Positions 1-11,821 of a stretch of DNA of 64,000 nt are shown piece by piece (position 1 is the stretch's first letter; each line of letters begins with the position of its first letter). Source of the stretch: Tillandsia leiboldiana (taxonomy: Eukaryota; Streptophyta; Magnoliopsida; Poales; Bromeliaceae). Under the pieces are notes generated by a model. That model saw nothing but the letters and a program-made list of their open reading frames with translations. It searched no databases and was not told the origin of the DNA. Location of the stretch: assembly GCA_029204045.2 (NCBI GenBank), contig CM055080.1, positions 7,960,902 through 8,024,901 on the forward strand, given 5' to 3'. A program made the position numbers and the translations under genes.

Positions 1-1319
1 TTAAAAAATGGTGAAAAGTTGGAGGTAATATTCTACAACAACCGTGCCACCGAAAAAAATCATAAGGTTTTCTCAAGACACTTAGGTAAAATTGTGCGTG
101 ATCGTAATATTTGTCCTCTTCAAGTACATTCGTGGAAGGAAATTGAGAAAGACAATAAAAATTACATGTGGGCAGCGGTGACGGTAATATTTTATAACAT
201 GCATTTAAATTTTAGTTGATTGTATTTGTTGTTTTTATTTTCCAATATCATATTTTAAGGAAAATTTAACAAAACATGATTGTACTTGTAGGATAAATTT
301 CAAAATAATCAAATGGAAGCATATCGTGATGAAACTTTGGAACATATGAATGAATTGTGGAACAAATGGCGAGGAGATTTGCATCGTAAATTTATAAAGC
401 CTTGCAAGACCATTCAAGATGCTCTTAAAATTTTTCCTGAAGGTGTTGATCGAGACGATTGGAAGTGGCTCGTTAAAGAACATTTTTTTAGTGAAAAGTT
501 TCTGGTATGTAATTTTTTCTTATTATAAAGATATAAATACATGCCAATTTATTTTCTTTTACTATTCATTCTTTTGTTATTCTTATTTTCTACAATTATA
601 CTACTATGCATATATCAGTTTTTTATTTTATATCTTATATTCATATTTATATCATGTTACCATGTGAATGTAGGCGGCAAGTAAAAGAAATTCAAAAAAT
701 AGGACGAAGGTATCAATGCCTCATCGCACGGGTAGTAAACCTTTTAGACAAATTATTTGGAAAAAGGTAATAGTAGGTAACTTCAAACTTCTATATTCAA
801 TTGATGCCATTGGTTGAACCTAATTTATATTTTGTATATGGAGGGAAAGATAATAGCCCACCAAGTTTAGCAACAATATTTTATGAAACTAGAAAAATGG
901 GTGGACAACTAGAAGGAGAAGATACTATCAAGAAATATGTAAGTTTTTTTACATTTATTTTATTATAATCTATATCTTTTTGTAGTTTCATTTTTTTTTA
1001 TGTTAATATCTATATTTTGAAGGATGAAATTGTTGAGGCGTCGCAATTAAATCCTTCTTCTTCCAATATAGAACTTATTGAAAAATGCTTTGGATCTCAA
1101 AGTCGTAATCATGTGATTTGTTTCGGAGGTGGTGTAAAAGCAAATGATTTGAGACCTCCTTATTCTTCGAGAGCGGAACTTCATACTAAATTTTGTGAAA
1201 CTCAAAAGGAAAATGAGTCACTTAAAAGTCGCATTGACGGAATGGAGGTAGAACTTCGAGCAATTAAGGAAATGCTACAACAACAATTCAAATGCTCCTC
1301 CACCACCGACTCGATCTGA
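1..1319 (+). CDS. Plant transposase, Ptta/En/Spm type (Transposase_24-like), 5'-truncated
   Basis: The frame is open from base 1 and reads KNGEKLEVIFYNNRATEK, continuing through HLGKIVRDRNICPLQV to NYMWAAVT. A GT-AG intron (184-291) joins it to DKFQNNQMEAYRDETLEHMN (292-504). Further exons start near 674 (AASKRNSKNRTKVSMPHRTG) and in the 840s (GKDNSPPSLATIFYETRK). The last exon runs from about 1021 to the stop at 1319 and ends in a coiled-coil-like stretch (KENESLKSRIDGMEVELRAI). This order of motifs is typical of the short accessory protein of plant CACTA elements (Pfam Transposase_24), not of the catalytic TNP2 protein. Its exact role is not established; it probably assists transposition in the nucleus. 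The frame looks little decayed. Exon borders in the middle are approximate. Confidence 0.75.
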
Positions 1320-1819
1320 AGAGTAAGAAACACAATCTTAATATTGTTAATAGTAATTATCCAAAAGCATATCTTCATTTAAATTTTCTAAAATATTATT
1401 TTTTATTTCAAGAAGTTTCACATATTTCTTATATTATTTTAGTAATGTTGTAATAATATTTACTTTGGTCTTTTGCAGATAACTGAAGATGTACGTATTT
1501 GAGCAAAGAGGATCGTCTTGAAGCCAACAGAGTAGATTTCCAATTATCTTTTTTCTCTTCTTCTTTCGAAGCACAATGGATGGTTGCATGTTTATTTTGA
1601 AGTGGTTACTTTTAATTTAGTAAACATTTTGGCAACTTTATATGTAGACTTGAAATGGTGTGTATGTGATGGTTGCATGTTTGATGACAATACTTTTTAT
1701 AATTATTTTGATAAAATGGTGTGTATGTGAATGTATTTTTAATTGAATGTAATGTCTTTTCTATTGTATTTGTTGATATATGGTTTAATGGTAATATATA
1801 TGCTGTATTATTATACATT
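1320..1819 (+). other. CACTA 3' non-coding stretch
   Basis: AT-rich DNA between the transposase stop and the subterminal repeats. I see no ORF of substance. A short direct repeat around the words ggtgtgtatgtga occurs near 1657 and 1716. Confidence 0.5.
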
Positions 1820-2282
1820 TATTAGCGACCAAAATACTGGTCGTTATTATTATACATTTTTCAAAACGTACATTTTTTAGCGACCAAAATACTGGTCGTT
1901 ATTATTATACCCTTTTTCTAAAGGTTTACTTTTAGCGACGACAATTTTAGTCGTTATTGTAATATTATTTTGTAATAATCTAATTATTAGCGACGAAAAT
2001 ATTGGTCGTTAAATTTATAAACTTCTAAATCATTAAGCTTATTAGCGACGACGAATAAGTCGCTATTGTTGTATTATATGGTCACTAATGAATACTGATT
2101 AACGACCGGATATTTCTCCGTCGTTAAAATATATAACGACCGGTTTTTCTAAACCGTCGTTAATTTTTTTAGTATGGGAAGCTATAATGACGGGTGACGA
2201 CGAGATTTTATTCCGTCGTTATTTGTTTTTAACGACGAAAAATAGAGCAATAACGACGACTTTTCCTTTCGTTAAAAGGTAA
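1820..2282. repeat. Subterminal inverted-repeat array of the CACTA element
   Basis: At least eight short palindromic units of the form AGCGAC(C/G)A...T(G/C)GTCGTT follow one another, with arms AGCGACCA/TGGTCGTT or AACGACGG/CCGTCGTT and 5-12 base loops. Such arrays bind the transposase in CACTA elements. The motif changes from AGCGACCAAAATACTGGTCG near 1825-1900 to AACGACCGG...CCGTCGTT near 2101-2165. Confidence 0.75.
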
Positions 2283-2295
2283 CTTTGTTGTAGTT

Positions 2296-2452
2296 CACTA
2301 AACGAGCCGAACACGAATAGGCTTGCGAATAGTAAGTTAAATTGTCTGCCCTGACTAAAAAGTGAAAAAAAATTTAGAAAATTAGAATCTTAATTGATAA
2401 AATTTATAAAATATAAACTTTTTTACATTTGAGTTAGCCTAAAACCCAAATA

Positions 2453-2455
<3 letters not shown>
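2296..2455. other. AT-rich DNA, no feature seen
   Basis: Short spacer between the CACTA terminus and the first (TA)n tract. No coding potential or repeat structure was recognised. Confidence 0.4.

Positions 2456-2495
<40 letters not shown>
2456..2495. repeat. (TA)n microsatellite
   Basis: About 20 uninterrupted TA units directly abutting the left end of the palindromic element at 2496. Confidence 0.95.
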
Positions 2496-3497
<1,002 letters not shown>

Positions 3498-3704
3498 GTA
3501 GAGCTTATATACTTTCAAAGGCACAAGTCCAACCATACTTGTGAAATTTTTACCATTGAATTTGCATTGAGATTTGTGCAATTGTACTATCTCTTTCTCT
3601 CTCTTTAGTTGACTTTACAATTGCATAAATCTTAATGCAAATCCACCGGTAAAAAATTCACAAGTATAGGTTGGCTTGCGCTTTTAAAAGTATATAAACT
3701 GTAC
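3498..3704. mobile_element. Palindromic MITE-like element, family B (copy 1)
   Basis: The left arm AGTAGAGCTTATATACTTTC is mirrored by the right end GAAAGTATATAA-type sequence, and the inner arms ACTTGTGAAATTTTTACC and GGTAAAAAATTCACAAGTAT are inverted copies. A short loop of TCTCTT repeats lies in the middle. No ORF. TA/GA tracts lie on both sides. Confidence 0.75.
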
Positions 3705-3724
3705 TATATATATATATATATATA

Positions 3725-3953
3725 GAGTTAGACTGGAATACTATTAATAGTACCAAGTCATTGGTGCTATGAGGTTTTTAACCCTTGGATTAAAAGATGT
3801 GTGGTTGAGATGATAGTGGGCCCCCTTCGGTTTAATAGGTGGTTGGGAAAATAGTAAAATCTAACGGATGAAAATGATCAAAGGGGTTGATCTAAGGATA
3901 GAAAACTTGATAGCACCAATAAGTTGGTACTATTAATAGTATAGTAGCCGGAC
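3725..3953 (+). mobile_element. MITE-like element, family A (copy 2)
   Basis: Near-identical layout to copy 1 (ACTATTAATAGTACCAAGTC, then AAAAGATGTGTGGTTGAGAT, ending GTAGCCGGAC), same orientation. Flanked by (TA)n on the left and (CA)n(CT)n on the right. Confidence 0.75.
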
Positions 3954-3964
3954 ACACACACACA

Positions 3965-3996
<32 letters not shown>

Positions 3997-4016
3997 ATAT
4001 ATATATATATATATAT
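3954..4016. repeat. (CA)n(CT)n(TA)n compound microsatellite
   Basis: A short CA run, about 15 CT units, then TA units, joining family A copy 2 to family B copy 2. Confidence 0.9.
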
Positions 4017-4231
4017 AAAATAGAACTTATATACTTTCAAATGTATATAAGCCCATCCATACTTGTGAATTTTTTATCATAGAATTTGTATTGGGATTCG
4101 TGTTGTTGTAAATATAATTAAAAAGAGAGATAAAAAGTACGATGTCACGGATCCCCATACAAATTATCTTATGATAAAAAATTCGCAAGCATAGATGGAT
4201 TTTGTGGTTTTGAAAGTATATAAGCTCTACT
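4017..4231. mobile_element. Palindromic MITE-like element, family B (copy 2)
   Basis: Begins with TAGAACTTATATACTTTCAA and ends TTGAAAGTATATAAGCTCTA. Internal arms ACTTGTGAATTTTTTATCAT and ATGATAAAAAATTCGCAAG are inverted copies. About 215 bp, no ORF. Confidence 0.75.
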
Positions 4232-4250
4232 ATATATATATAGAGAGAGT

Positions 4251-4465
4251 GTCTGGCTACTATATATATGCTTGTAAAGAACCAAGTAAGTTTTCTACCG
4301 TCAAATATATTCCTTTAACTAATTTCACCTCTTAGATCTTGCTATTCTATTGACCACCCACTAAATATAAGAAGTCCGCTATCATTCCAACCGCACATCT
4401 TTTCTTCTAAGGGTTAAAAACCTACAAGCATTAATGACTTGGTACTTTTAAAAACATAGAAGCTC

Positions 4466-4466
<1 letters not shown>
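4251..4466 (-). mobile_element. MITE-like element, family A (copy 3, reverse orientation)
   Basis: Reading the minus strand gives GTACCAAGTCATTAATGCTT, AAAAGATGTGCGGTTGGAAT and the end GTAGCCAGAC, matching copies 1 and 2. The terminal word is GCTTGTA instead of ACTATTA, so this is a subfamily. Confidence 0.65.
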
Positions 4467-4502
<36 letters not shown>

Positions 4503-4507
4503 AATTT

Positions 4508-4596
<89 letters not shown>
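4467..4596. repeat. (CT)n and (TA)n compound microsatellite
   Basis: About 15 CT units, a short TTAATTTC spacer, then about 42 TA units to 4596. Confidence 0.95.
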
Positions 4597-4599
<3 letters not shown>

Positions 4600-4822
4600 C
4601 GGCTACTAAGCTTGTACACGCACCAAGCAATTGGTGCTTGTAAGTTTTCAATCGTAAGATCTACGTACTCTTTTGACTAATTTCATCCCTTATATCATTC
4701 TGTTCCACTAACCACTCACTTAATCCAAGGGGCGCACTATCATCCTAACCACACATCTTTTCTTCCAAAAACTAAAATTTACAAGCACTAATGACTTGGT
4801 ACTTTTACAAGCATAAGAGCTC

Positions 4823-4829
<7 letters not shown>
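4597..4829 (-). mobile_element. MITE-like element, family A (copy 4, reverse orientation)
   Basis: Starts AGTTCGGCTACTAAGCTTGT and ends ACTTTTACAAGCATAAGAGC. The reverse complement carries the family A core (AAAAGATGTGTGGTTAGGAT). Contains the GCTTGTA-type terminus as in copy 3. Confidence 0.65.

Positions 4830-4873
<44 letters not shown>
4830..4873. repeat. (TA)n microsatellite
   Basis: About 22 TA units between family A copies 4 and 5. Confidence 0.95.
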
Positions 4874-4876
<3 letters not shown>

Positions 4877-5085
4877 CGTTTACTATACTATCAATAGTAC
4901 CAAATATTTGATACTATTGACTTTTTGGTTATTGGATGAAAGAATGTGCGATTAGAATTAGAGTAATTTTCTAGGATTTATATTATTTCACCTACAACCT
5001 ACTAAACCCTAAGGGAGCACTATTATCCTAGCAACGCATCCCTTTAATAAAGGGCCGAAAATTTAATAGTATCACATGCTGGGTA
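4874..5085 (-). mobile_element. MITE-like element, family A relative (copy 5), cut by the assembly gap
   Basis: Left end GTCCGTTTACTATACTATCA, then TAGTACCAAATATTTGATAC. The right part (AACGCATCCCTTTAATAAAG, then AATTTAATAGTATCACATGC) is in the reverse orientation of family A. The right terminus is lost at the N run. Confidence 0.5.
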
Positions 5086-5095
5086 NNNNNNNNNN
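5086..5095. other. Assembly gap (10 N)
   Basis: Ten N bases. Comparison with the second LTR shows that about 1.87 kb of LTR sequence (equivalent of 9141-11006) should lie here, plus the left target-site flank, so the gap size is nominal. Confidence 0.95.
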
Positions 5096-5321
5096 AAAAG
5101 ACTGTCGGGGTCTCTGTAGAATTTTTAGACCGAAAATGCGGCGATAACGGGCCTCCACAGTAGAACGTCGCTCCGCACTACTAGAGGTAGAAACACAGTC
5201 GTCGCGGCTTCCAGAAAATCTGAACTCGGCCGAAAGATTGCAAGAGAGAGAGAAGAAATCTTGTGAAGGGAGTAGAGGCTAAATCCCACGGGAAAGGGCA
5301 GAAAATCGCATCCCAAATGGC

Positions 5322-5331
5322 CTATTTATAG
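5322..5331 (-). promoter_or_regulatory. LTR TATA box
   Basis: CTATAAATAG on the minus strand, at the end of the GC-rich U3 and upstream of the inferred R region. Conserved at 11238-11247 in the other LTR. Confidence 0.6.
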
Positions 5332-5469
5332 GCCCACAAGAGAAAACAGCCCAAAAAGGCGAGTTGACCCACTTTCGGGCCCAACATTCGGGCGCCCGAA
5401 AGTTTTTCGGGCTGCTACAGTAACGGGCCGGCCCGTTACTCTGAGCGGCCCGAAACCTCCACAAGCCGC

Positions 5470-5912
5470 CACGTGTCCCAAGCCTGCTCCCCGCACCACG
5501 GCGCACGCCCCGCGACGAATCCCGTGATGCCACGTGTCCCGACCATGCGTCGTGGCACCCCCTGCCGCGCGACCAACCACGGGCGCCACGTGGCGCCCCC
5601 CACGTCGCCGGTTTGACCCCCGCGCCACGCCCACGTGCGCGGTTGCCTGGCGTGGCCGCCGACTCCGGGTCGGGCACGCGCCCCGAGCGGCACCGCCTCA
5701 ACCGCCGCCCCGTGTAGACCGAGTGCACCAGAACCCGCCAACCAGACACGCCACGTGTCCACCGGTCTACCGTGCACCAGACCACCATTCGTGGACCGCG
5801 TGCACAACACCGCACCAACCCGAGATGCCACGTGGCATGCCCCGGTCCACCGTGCTCCCAGCCAAGCCCGTGACCTCGCCCTCTGCGCCGGCCACCGCAA
5901 GCCCTCCACGTG
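5470..5912 (-). promoter_or_regulatory. G-box (CACGTG) array in U3 of the 3' LTR
   Basis: Seven CACGTG hexamers, at 5470, 5531, 5587, 5632, 5752, 5829 and 5907, several in the extended form GCCACGTGGC. This is the G-box/ABRE core bound by plant bZIP and bHLH factors. Function is inferred from motif only. Confidence 0.55.
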
Positions 5913-6367
5913 GCCTCCGCCCGGTGCACGCGCCCCGCGGTGGACGCGCGCCTGCGCCACCCTCCGCCGCCGCGCTCCGCCGCCGCCGGCGCCTTTCTCC
6001 GGCCGCCGGAACAAGTAACCCGAGCCTCGATTTCCGTGTTTTCGCGTCCGTGTGCTCAGAAAATTCAAGTAATAGTCCATTTCGCTCGTTTTCCCGCGCT
6101 GAATCCAAATCCGAGGTCCGATCGCCAAATTCCACTTCTAAAATTTTCCAAAATTTCCCGAAAGTAACTTGATCCAATTTCCGTTCCGGATCACATTCTT
6201 GGCTCCGATAAGCGCGCAAACACCTCACACACCCAAAATGGACTACCAGAAAAGAAAACAAGCTCCAATTTTACCAGAAACTCAATTCTGGGGCCCGGCA
6301 CGCACACACGCCACCCTGAAACCTCCAATCCAACAGTCAGCCCTAAGTGGGGATTCGGGTCCTCACA

Positions 6368-6379
6368 TCCTCCCCCACT
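6368..6379 (-). other. Polypurine tract
   Basis: AGTGGGGGAGGA on the minus strand, immediately before the TG that opens the 3' LTR. This is the plus-strand DNA primer site of LTR retrotransposons. Confidence 0.8.
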
Positions 6380-7282
6380 AAAAGAAAGTTTCGTCCTCGA
6401 AACAAACACGGCTCACAAGGGAGTCCTCCAAGCCCAAAGATAACCTCCAACCACACAACGTCATCTCCCCAGTCGCCACAAACTCTCCACAAAGCGAGTC
6501 CAACCGCGGGATAAAGCTCAGGAATTCGCAAACACTGGGACGAGGTAGAACAGCCCACTCTACGCGTCCAAACTATTCGGATTACGCCGCAAAACTTAAC
6601 AGAAAAAGAAAGGGCCCCACCAGTAGGAAGGCCATCAACCCCAACTCTCCAATTTAGAAAACAACTGAAATTAGCGAAAGGTTCGAAGTTTCGAGAGGCC
6701 AGTGCCCTTGCCCCGATCAAACAAGAACCGGTTCGGGCACCGTCCCCAATTCTGGAGTAGTCTTTCGAATCTTTCATCCTGTTCGCAAATTTCGGCGCAA
6801 GAGTAAAAAAAGAAAGAAAAAAAAAAGGGAGAGAGGTGTTGATGTCGTTCCTGCTGTGGCAACAAAACGGAAGCTACGGTCTATTCGTGCCCCTAAAAAG
6901 AAAAACACCACACTATCCGAGACCCCTAGAGATAACCCTCTAGTCCTAGGCGTCACCTACATACGACAAGTCGCACCTAACCCAAAGCCGCTGAAGCCAC
7001 TGCTGCAGAAAGGATGCCTCGGTATCCAGTGGAAATGATCTCCCGTCATCCAACTCGCGGAAAGGCCACTGTTCTCTATTCGCCATCAAATGTTGCACGA
7101 TACCGCACCAGCTGGTCATCCCAAGTGGCTCAATCTGAGTCGGGGAGCTGCAACTGAACCATCACAACTATCGGCGTACCTCTCAAAATTCCAGCTGTTC
7201 TGATCACATCCCAAAATTCGCCTCTGCTGGAAGATACTGGAATGAATCTAATCGCTAAAGCAAGTCACAAAATTCCTATCCT
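6380..7282 (-). other. Internal non-coding part of the gypsy element where pol is missing
   Basis: Lies between the protease break (near 7300) and the polypurine tract. Minus-strand reading near 6383-6405 resembles the conserved end seen downstream of gypsy pol genes (TTTCGAGGACGAAACTTTC). I find no RT, RNase H, integrase or chromodomain motif. Confidence 0.6.
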
Positions 7283-8863
7283 TTAATTATGCAAAAAAAA
7301 ATGCACATGCCCTGATATCATGCAAATGGATGTAAAAGCCCTACTGATGAATAATTGAGATACACCGGTATCAAAAGGAGCCCGAGCACGGACTGCTGAG
7401 ATCAGAATAATACCTGCAATGACCTGCTCTGCTGCTGTAAACGTCCTCGACCTGGGCGGCGTAAACTCGACCGCTCGGCGCCGAGGGACGTCGCTCTGGC
7501 CGCCAGGAAGAAGATGAGGCAACAACTGGCCTGCTATAGGCCGCAGAAGGATCGGCTGGCTGGTAGGGAGCGGATGGTGCTGATGCTGATGAAGGAGCTG
7601 GATGGCCGGCTCTAGGGCACACGCTCGCATAGTGACCGGCCTGCCCGCAGCGGAAACAATGGCCCTGTCTCTGCGGGCACAGAGTCGGTAGGTGTGAGCC
7701 TCCGCAGATAATACCACCGATCTGGGTGCTGCTGCTGAGAAGTCTGCTGTGAGGGTTGCTGCTGTCGTGGGGGGTCGACGCTGCTGCTGCTGTACCTGGC
7801 GAGACGCCCCTGATCTCTGATGTCCCTGGTACCCCCCGGCCCTGAGGGTGGGAACACGGAGGTCTCGGGGGTCCCTGCCTGCTATACTGCCCATCTTCCG
7901 GAGAAGCCGGGCGCTTCGCCCCAGAAGTCGCTACAAGGGGCCGGAGATACCTCATCCATCACGGCCTCTCCACACTCCACATACAAAGCCTGCTCCATCG
8001 AGGCCTCTAAGGTCTGCAGTCTGCGGGAGCGGACAAACTGGTAAATGTCTCGGCGAAGTCCTCTCTCAAACATGTAAACGCGATGGCTCTCATCTCTAGC
8101 CACATGAGGCACACATGCCAACAACTGGTTGAATTCCGCTATGTACATGTGCACCGGTCTATCTCCCTGGCGGAGATTCTTCAACTGCTCCTCCAGTCGC
8201 TGTCGGACGCTCTCCGGAAAGAATGCTCCCAGCAACATGCTCCGAAACTCGGTCCAGGAAAGAAGCTGCGTCCCAGGTGGACCAGCTGGTCGCACACGCC
8301 GCCACCATGCCTCGGCGTTGCTCTCCAGAAAGTGAGTAGCCAGAATGACCCTATACCTCTCGTCCACAAATAAGCTCTCAAAGTGGCGCTCCATGGTGGT
8401 AATCCAAGTCTCGGCTGCCCAAGGCTCAGCACTCATGCCCGAAAAGCGGGGCGGATCGAACCGCCGAAATCTCATCAGCAAATCTACAACCTCCCGCTGC
8501 TCTGTCGCAGTCAACGCTCCCGTCACCCCGGCCGGTGGCCTACTCGAAACCGGCTCAGCAGGAATCGCTGGTGCAGGCTGCACCACAGGGGGTGCCACAA
8601 CAGGGGAAGAAGGCACCGGCGAAGCCTCAGGGGGTACAACTGCCCGGCTGCGCTCTCTGCTCCAATAAGAGCGTCAGCCGCGCCACTGCCTCCTCCTGGT
8701 GTCTAGCCGCCTCAGCCATCTGTGCCATCTGGGCACGGAGCTCCTGAATCTCAGCCTGAGGTCCTCGCCCCGAGTCCTCCTGCTCGGGCTCTGAGGACGA
8801 GGGCTGCGAACGCGTCACCATCGAACGTCGAGGAGGCATCCCCCCCCCTGAGGGACAAAACAA
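7283..8863 (-). pseudogene. Retrotransposon gag with CCHC knuckle and start of aspartic protease, frameshifted
   Basis: The reading starts at 8863 (MFCPSGGGMPPRRSMVTRSQ; the second Met, in MPPRR, is the likelier start) and passes a coiled-coil-like stretch (IQELRAQMAQMAEAARHQEE). After a frame change near 8620 it enters the gag core (7882-8616) with FDPPRFSGMSAEPWAAETWI, SNAEAWWRRV and FFPESVRQRLEEQ. A further shift leads to a nucleocapsid zinc knuckle CFRCGQAGHYASVC (7617-7658), then another to the protease start AGIILISAVRARAPFDTG with its catalytic DTG at 7364-7372. Homology stops at SQLFISRAF. Gag normally forms the cytoplasmic virus-like particle. At least three frame changes are needed, so no full protein can be made from this copy unless some are assembly errors. 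Confidence 0.85.
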
Positions 8864-9120
8864 ACAATCAGAACCAAAAGCAACTCTCGACCCAATCTAG
8901 CGAAAGTCAAAAGGCATGTCCCCCTTTCCGGAGCACTATGTTGTCTGCAGCCAACATAGTCGCTACAAAAGGAAGACATGTCTATCACTCGTCCCTATCC
9001 ACTCGGGAGAGTTAAATACCCAATCAAGACTTTCGCTAAAAGTCTCGGCTCTCACGTGGGTCATCCTAGGGTTTAAACATAAGCCTAGGGTTCCTAAGTC
9101 CTCAATGACCTATATCCTAG
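8864..9120 (-). other. 5' untranslated internal region of the gypsy element
   Basis: Between the primer binding site and the gag start. No ORF of note. Confidence 0.6.
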
Positions 9121-9132
9121 GCTCTGATACCA
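9121..9132 (-). other. Primer binding site (initiator Met tRNA type)
   Basis: TGGTATCAGAGC on the minus strand, the canonical complement of plant initiator Met tRNA 3' end. It lies 8 bases inside the LTR end at 9141. Confidence 0.85.
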
Positions 9133-10071
9133 CTCTAATCTGTCACGCCCCGGGGTCAGAACTGTACCCCGGGCTCGCCAACAGATCCGCCGCCCCTACA
9201 GGAAGCCCCGTAGAGGCGTAGCGTCAAACCTGCAAAAATAGATTAACTATCCTAACAGATATCAGAGCAGTAAAGAAGACTAACTATGAACAGATAATAG
9301 TACAGTCTCTCACAATATAAATAACATATCCTCACCAGAAAACAGCAGTCTCTCCAAAGAAACAAAAGAGTACAACTCGATACCTCACTACATAACTCTC
9401 AAACATGACACAACCAAAAATATAGGGGTACCTCTATAACACACTGAAGCTGAAGGGGAAGGGATCTATCTCGCGACTCCCTTACCTCGGTCTGGAAGAG
9501 CTGGATCAGCAACAGGCACCGCAGGAACTGGAGCTGACGTCCCTGGGGAAAAAGACACCACGACGGGTGTGAGAACTACCTCCCACAGTAGTTCTCAGTG
9601 GGTGCCGCCAACAAGCCCGACGGTCTGCCCACTAAGTCTACTAGAGGCATAAAGTAACACAAGAAATGTAGTATAGAGAAGCTGGAAAGTAAAACATCTA
9701 CTGCTACTATGCCTCTATCTAAAATGCTCAAGGGTTAGGACAGAAGGACGATATGCCACTACTGATACTCACCCATATCACCCAATCCAAACTGACTGCC
9801 ACAACGGGCCCAGTCAAGCCTGCGCCTACCTACTGCTGTAGGTACGTCCGGTACTCCAACCCGGTATCTAGCTCAATCTCAAAGCCGGTACTACAACCCG
9901 GTCTCGCCTACTCCGGAGTGGCACTCGAGGGGAGCGACCCACACGAGTAAAATATCTGCGCAACACTGTCGAACATAAATGTGGCTCATGCAGGCTATGG
10001 TCCAATCACTGTCTCACTCACTGGCTAAAAATCCACACTGTCACTATGACCATGTCCCAGAGATCCCAGAT

Positions 10072-10108
10072 CCACTGTCACTATCACTATCACTATCACT
10101 ATCACTAT
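10072..10108. repeat. (CACTAT)n microsatellite within the LTR
   Basis: About six tandem copies of a six-base CTATCA unit inside the 5' LTR. The matching part of the 3' LTR is lost in the gap. Confidence 0.85.
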
Positions 10109-11237
10109 CTCAATGCAAGCCGATCTACAGACTGCTACAGACGCCACTCGGTCCCCAGACGCGAGTGCAAATGCAACCCCAGCTAATAAACCTCCCAACC
10201 CGCGACTCGGGGAAAAATCACTATGTCCAGAACGACAAGGGTACAACCACTGGGGAAAAACTAAGGTGATGAGCAAATCTGAATACATGTTCACATTTTC
10301 TGTAGTCTAATTGTGCATGAATAAATAATTAACTGACAATAAAGCTAAGTTTAGTTTTCATGTTGTAAGAGTTCAAATATTGCAAGTGGTTCAATGAGGT
10401 CATCAGATTTAACAACTATCAACTGTGGGTACTAACATACAGTTTGCACAGATTAAACAGCTCATATACTATCATGCATGCACTTATAATCATAGAATTA
10501 GAGTGCAGTCCATAGGTATTGAAAGCAGGATCACCCACCTGAACACGCTAACTGTCCGGGGTTACACAGATAAGGGAGTCCAGGAACAGCCAAGCACACA
10601 ATCCTCCAAGCTGACAACACTGTAGTAGTGCTTACAACATCCTGGATACAATCACAAACCAATTCTACACTTAAAATCCACAAAAAATCCCAAGTTCAAA
10701 ATCCTGCATGAACAGTCCATGTTATCACGAAATTTTCACCTGAAAATCATCTTCCAGAAATTCTGATAAAAATACCACGGCGATCCTCGCGAAGTGTAGA
10801 TGTCGATAGGCTCTTGAATCGTCGAATTCCGATGTCCGGATGAGGAGATAAAAATCCGCGAAGTGAGTGCTGTCCAGGAATCTCACAGCAAAACAGTGGC
10901 TCAGTAATGCCTCGAAAACCGTGCCAAAAACCCAAATCTGGGCAAAACACTCAACACGAAAGTCGAAGATTTACCTCTCGTGAATCCAACGCCGCAAAAA
11001 TCGCTGAAAAAGACTGTCGGGGTAGCTCTGTAGAATTTTTAGACCGAAATGCGGCGATAACGGGCCTCCAACAGTAGAACGTCGCTCCGCACTACGAGGT
11101 AGAAAACACAGTCGTCGCGGCTTCTAGAAAATCTGAAGCTCGGCCGAAAGATTGGCAAGAGAGAGAGGAAGAAATCTTGTGAAGGGAGTAGAGGCTAAAT
11201 CCCACGGGAAAGGGCAGAAAATCGCATCCCAAATGGC

Positions 11238-11247
11238 CTATTTATAG
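11238..11247 (-). promoter_or_regulatory. LTR TATA box
   Basis: CTATAAATAG on the minus strand, identical in context to 5322-5331. This copy is in the 5' LTR and is therefore the element promoter candidate. Confidence 0.6.
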
Positions 11248-11382
11248 GCCCACAAGAGAAAACAGCCCAAAAAGGCGAGTTGACCACTTTCGGGCCCAAC
11301 ATTCGGGCGCCCGAAAGTTTTCGGGCTGCTACAGTAACGGGCCGGCCCGTTACTGTGCGCGCCCGAAACCTCCACAAGCCGC

Positions 11383-11821
11383 CACGTGTCCCAAGCCTGC
11401 TCCCCGCACCCGGCGCACGCCCCGCGACGAATCCCGTGATGCCACGTGTCCCGACCAGGCGTCGTGCACCCCTGCGCCGGACCAACCACGGGGCGCCACG
11501 TGGCGCCCCCACGTCGCCGGTTTGACCCCCGCGCCACGCCCACGTGCGCGGCCGCGTGGCCGCCGGCTCCGGGTCGGGCACGCGCCCCGAGGCACCGCCT
11601 CAACCGCCGCAGCCGTGTAGACCGAGTGCACCAGAACCCGCCAACCAGACAACGCCACGTGTCCACCGGTCTACCGTGCACCAGAGCCACAAATTCGTGG
11701 ACCGCGTGCACAACACCGCACCAACCACGAGATGCCACGTGGCATGCCCTCGGTCCACCGTGCTCCCGCCAAGGCCCGTGGACCGCGCCCGCTGCGCCGG
11801 CCAACCGCAGCCCTCCACGTG
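11383..11821 (-). promoter_or_regulatory. G-box (CACGTG) array in U3 of the 5' LTR
   Basis: Seven CACGTG hexamers in the same order as in the other LTR, from 11383 to 11821, interspersed with the word GGTCCAC/GTGGACC. All lie upstream of the TATA box on the minus strand. Confidence 0.55.

Larger units (their letters stand above)
1..2295 (+). mobile_element. CACTA (En/Spm-type) transposon, 3' part, truncated by the window edge
   Basis: The region holds a spliced Transposase_24-like ORF (1-1319), a 500-base non-coding stretch, a zone of inverted subterminal repeats (about 1820-2280) and a terminus at 2284-2295. That terminus reads TTTGTTGTAGTT, one base away from the inverse of the common plant CACTA end CACTACAACAAA. 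The 5' half lies outside the window, so neither the second terminus nor the 3-bp target duplication can be checked. Confidence 0.75.
5096..6367 (-). repeat. 3' LTR (partial) of the gypsy element
   Basis: Matches 11007-12290 throughout, with scattered one- to three-base indels. Its 5' end on the minus strand (TGTGAGGACCCGAATC) directly follows the polypurine tract. GC-rich U3 with seven CACGTG boxes. The long ORFs on both strands here are compositional artefacts. Confidence 0.9.

Noticed and set aside
5279..6261. Long overlapping ORFs on both strands (up to 230 codons)
   Set aside because: They lie in the GC-rich U3 of an LTR, overlap in several frames, show Arg/Gly/Ala/Pro bias and are broken by indels in the second LTR copy.
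9121..9140. A tRNA gene fragment
   Set aside because: Only the 12-base complement of the tRNA 3' end is present, beside an LTR end. It is a primer binding site; no tRNA gene was recognised in the window.
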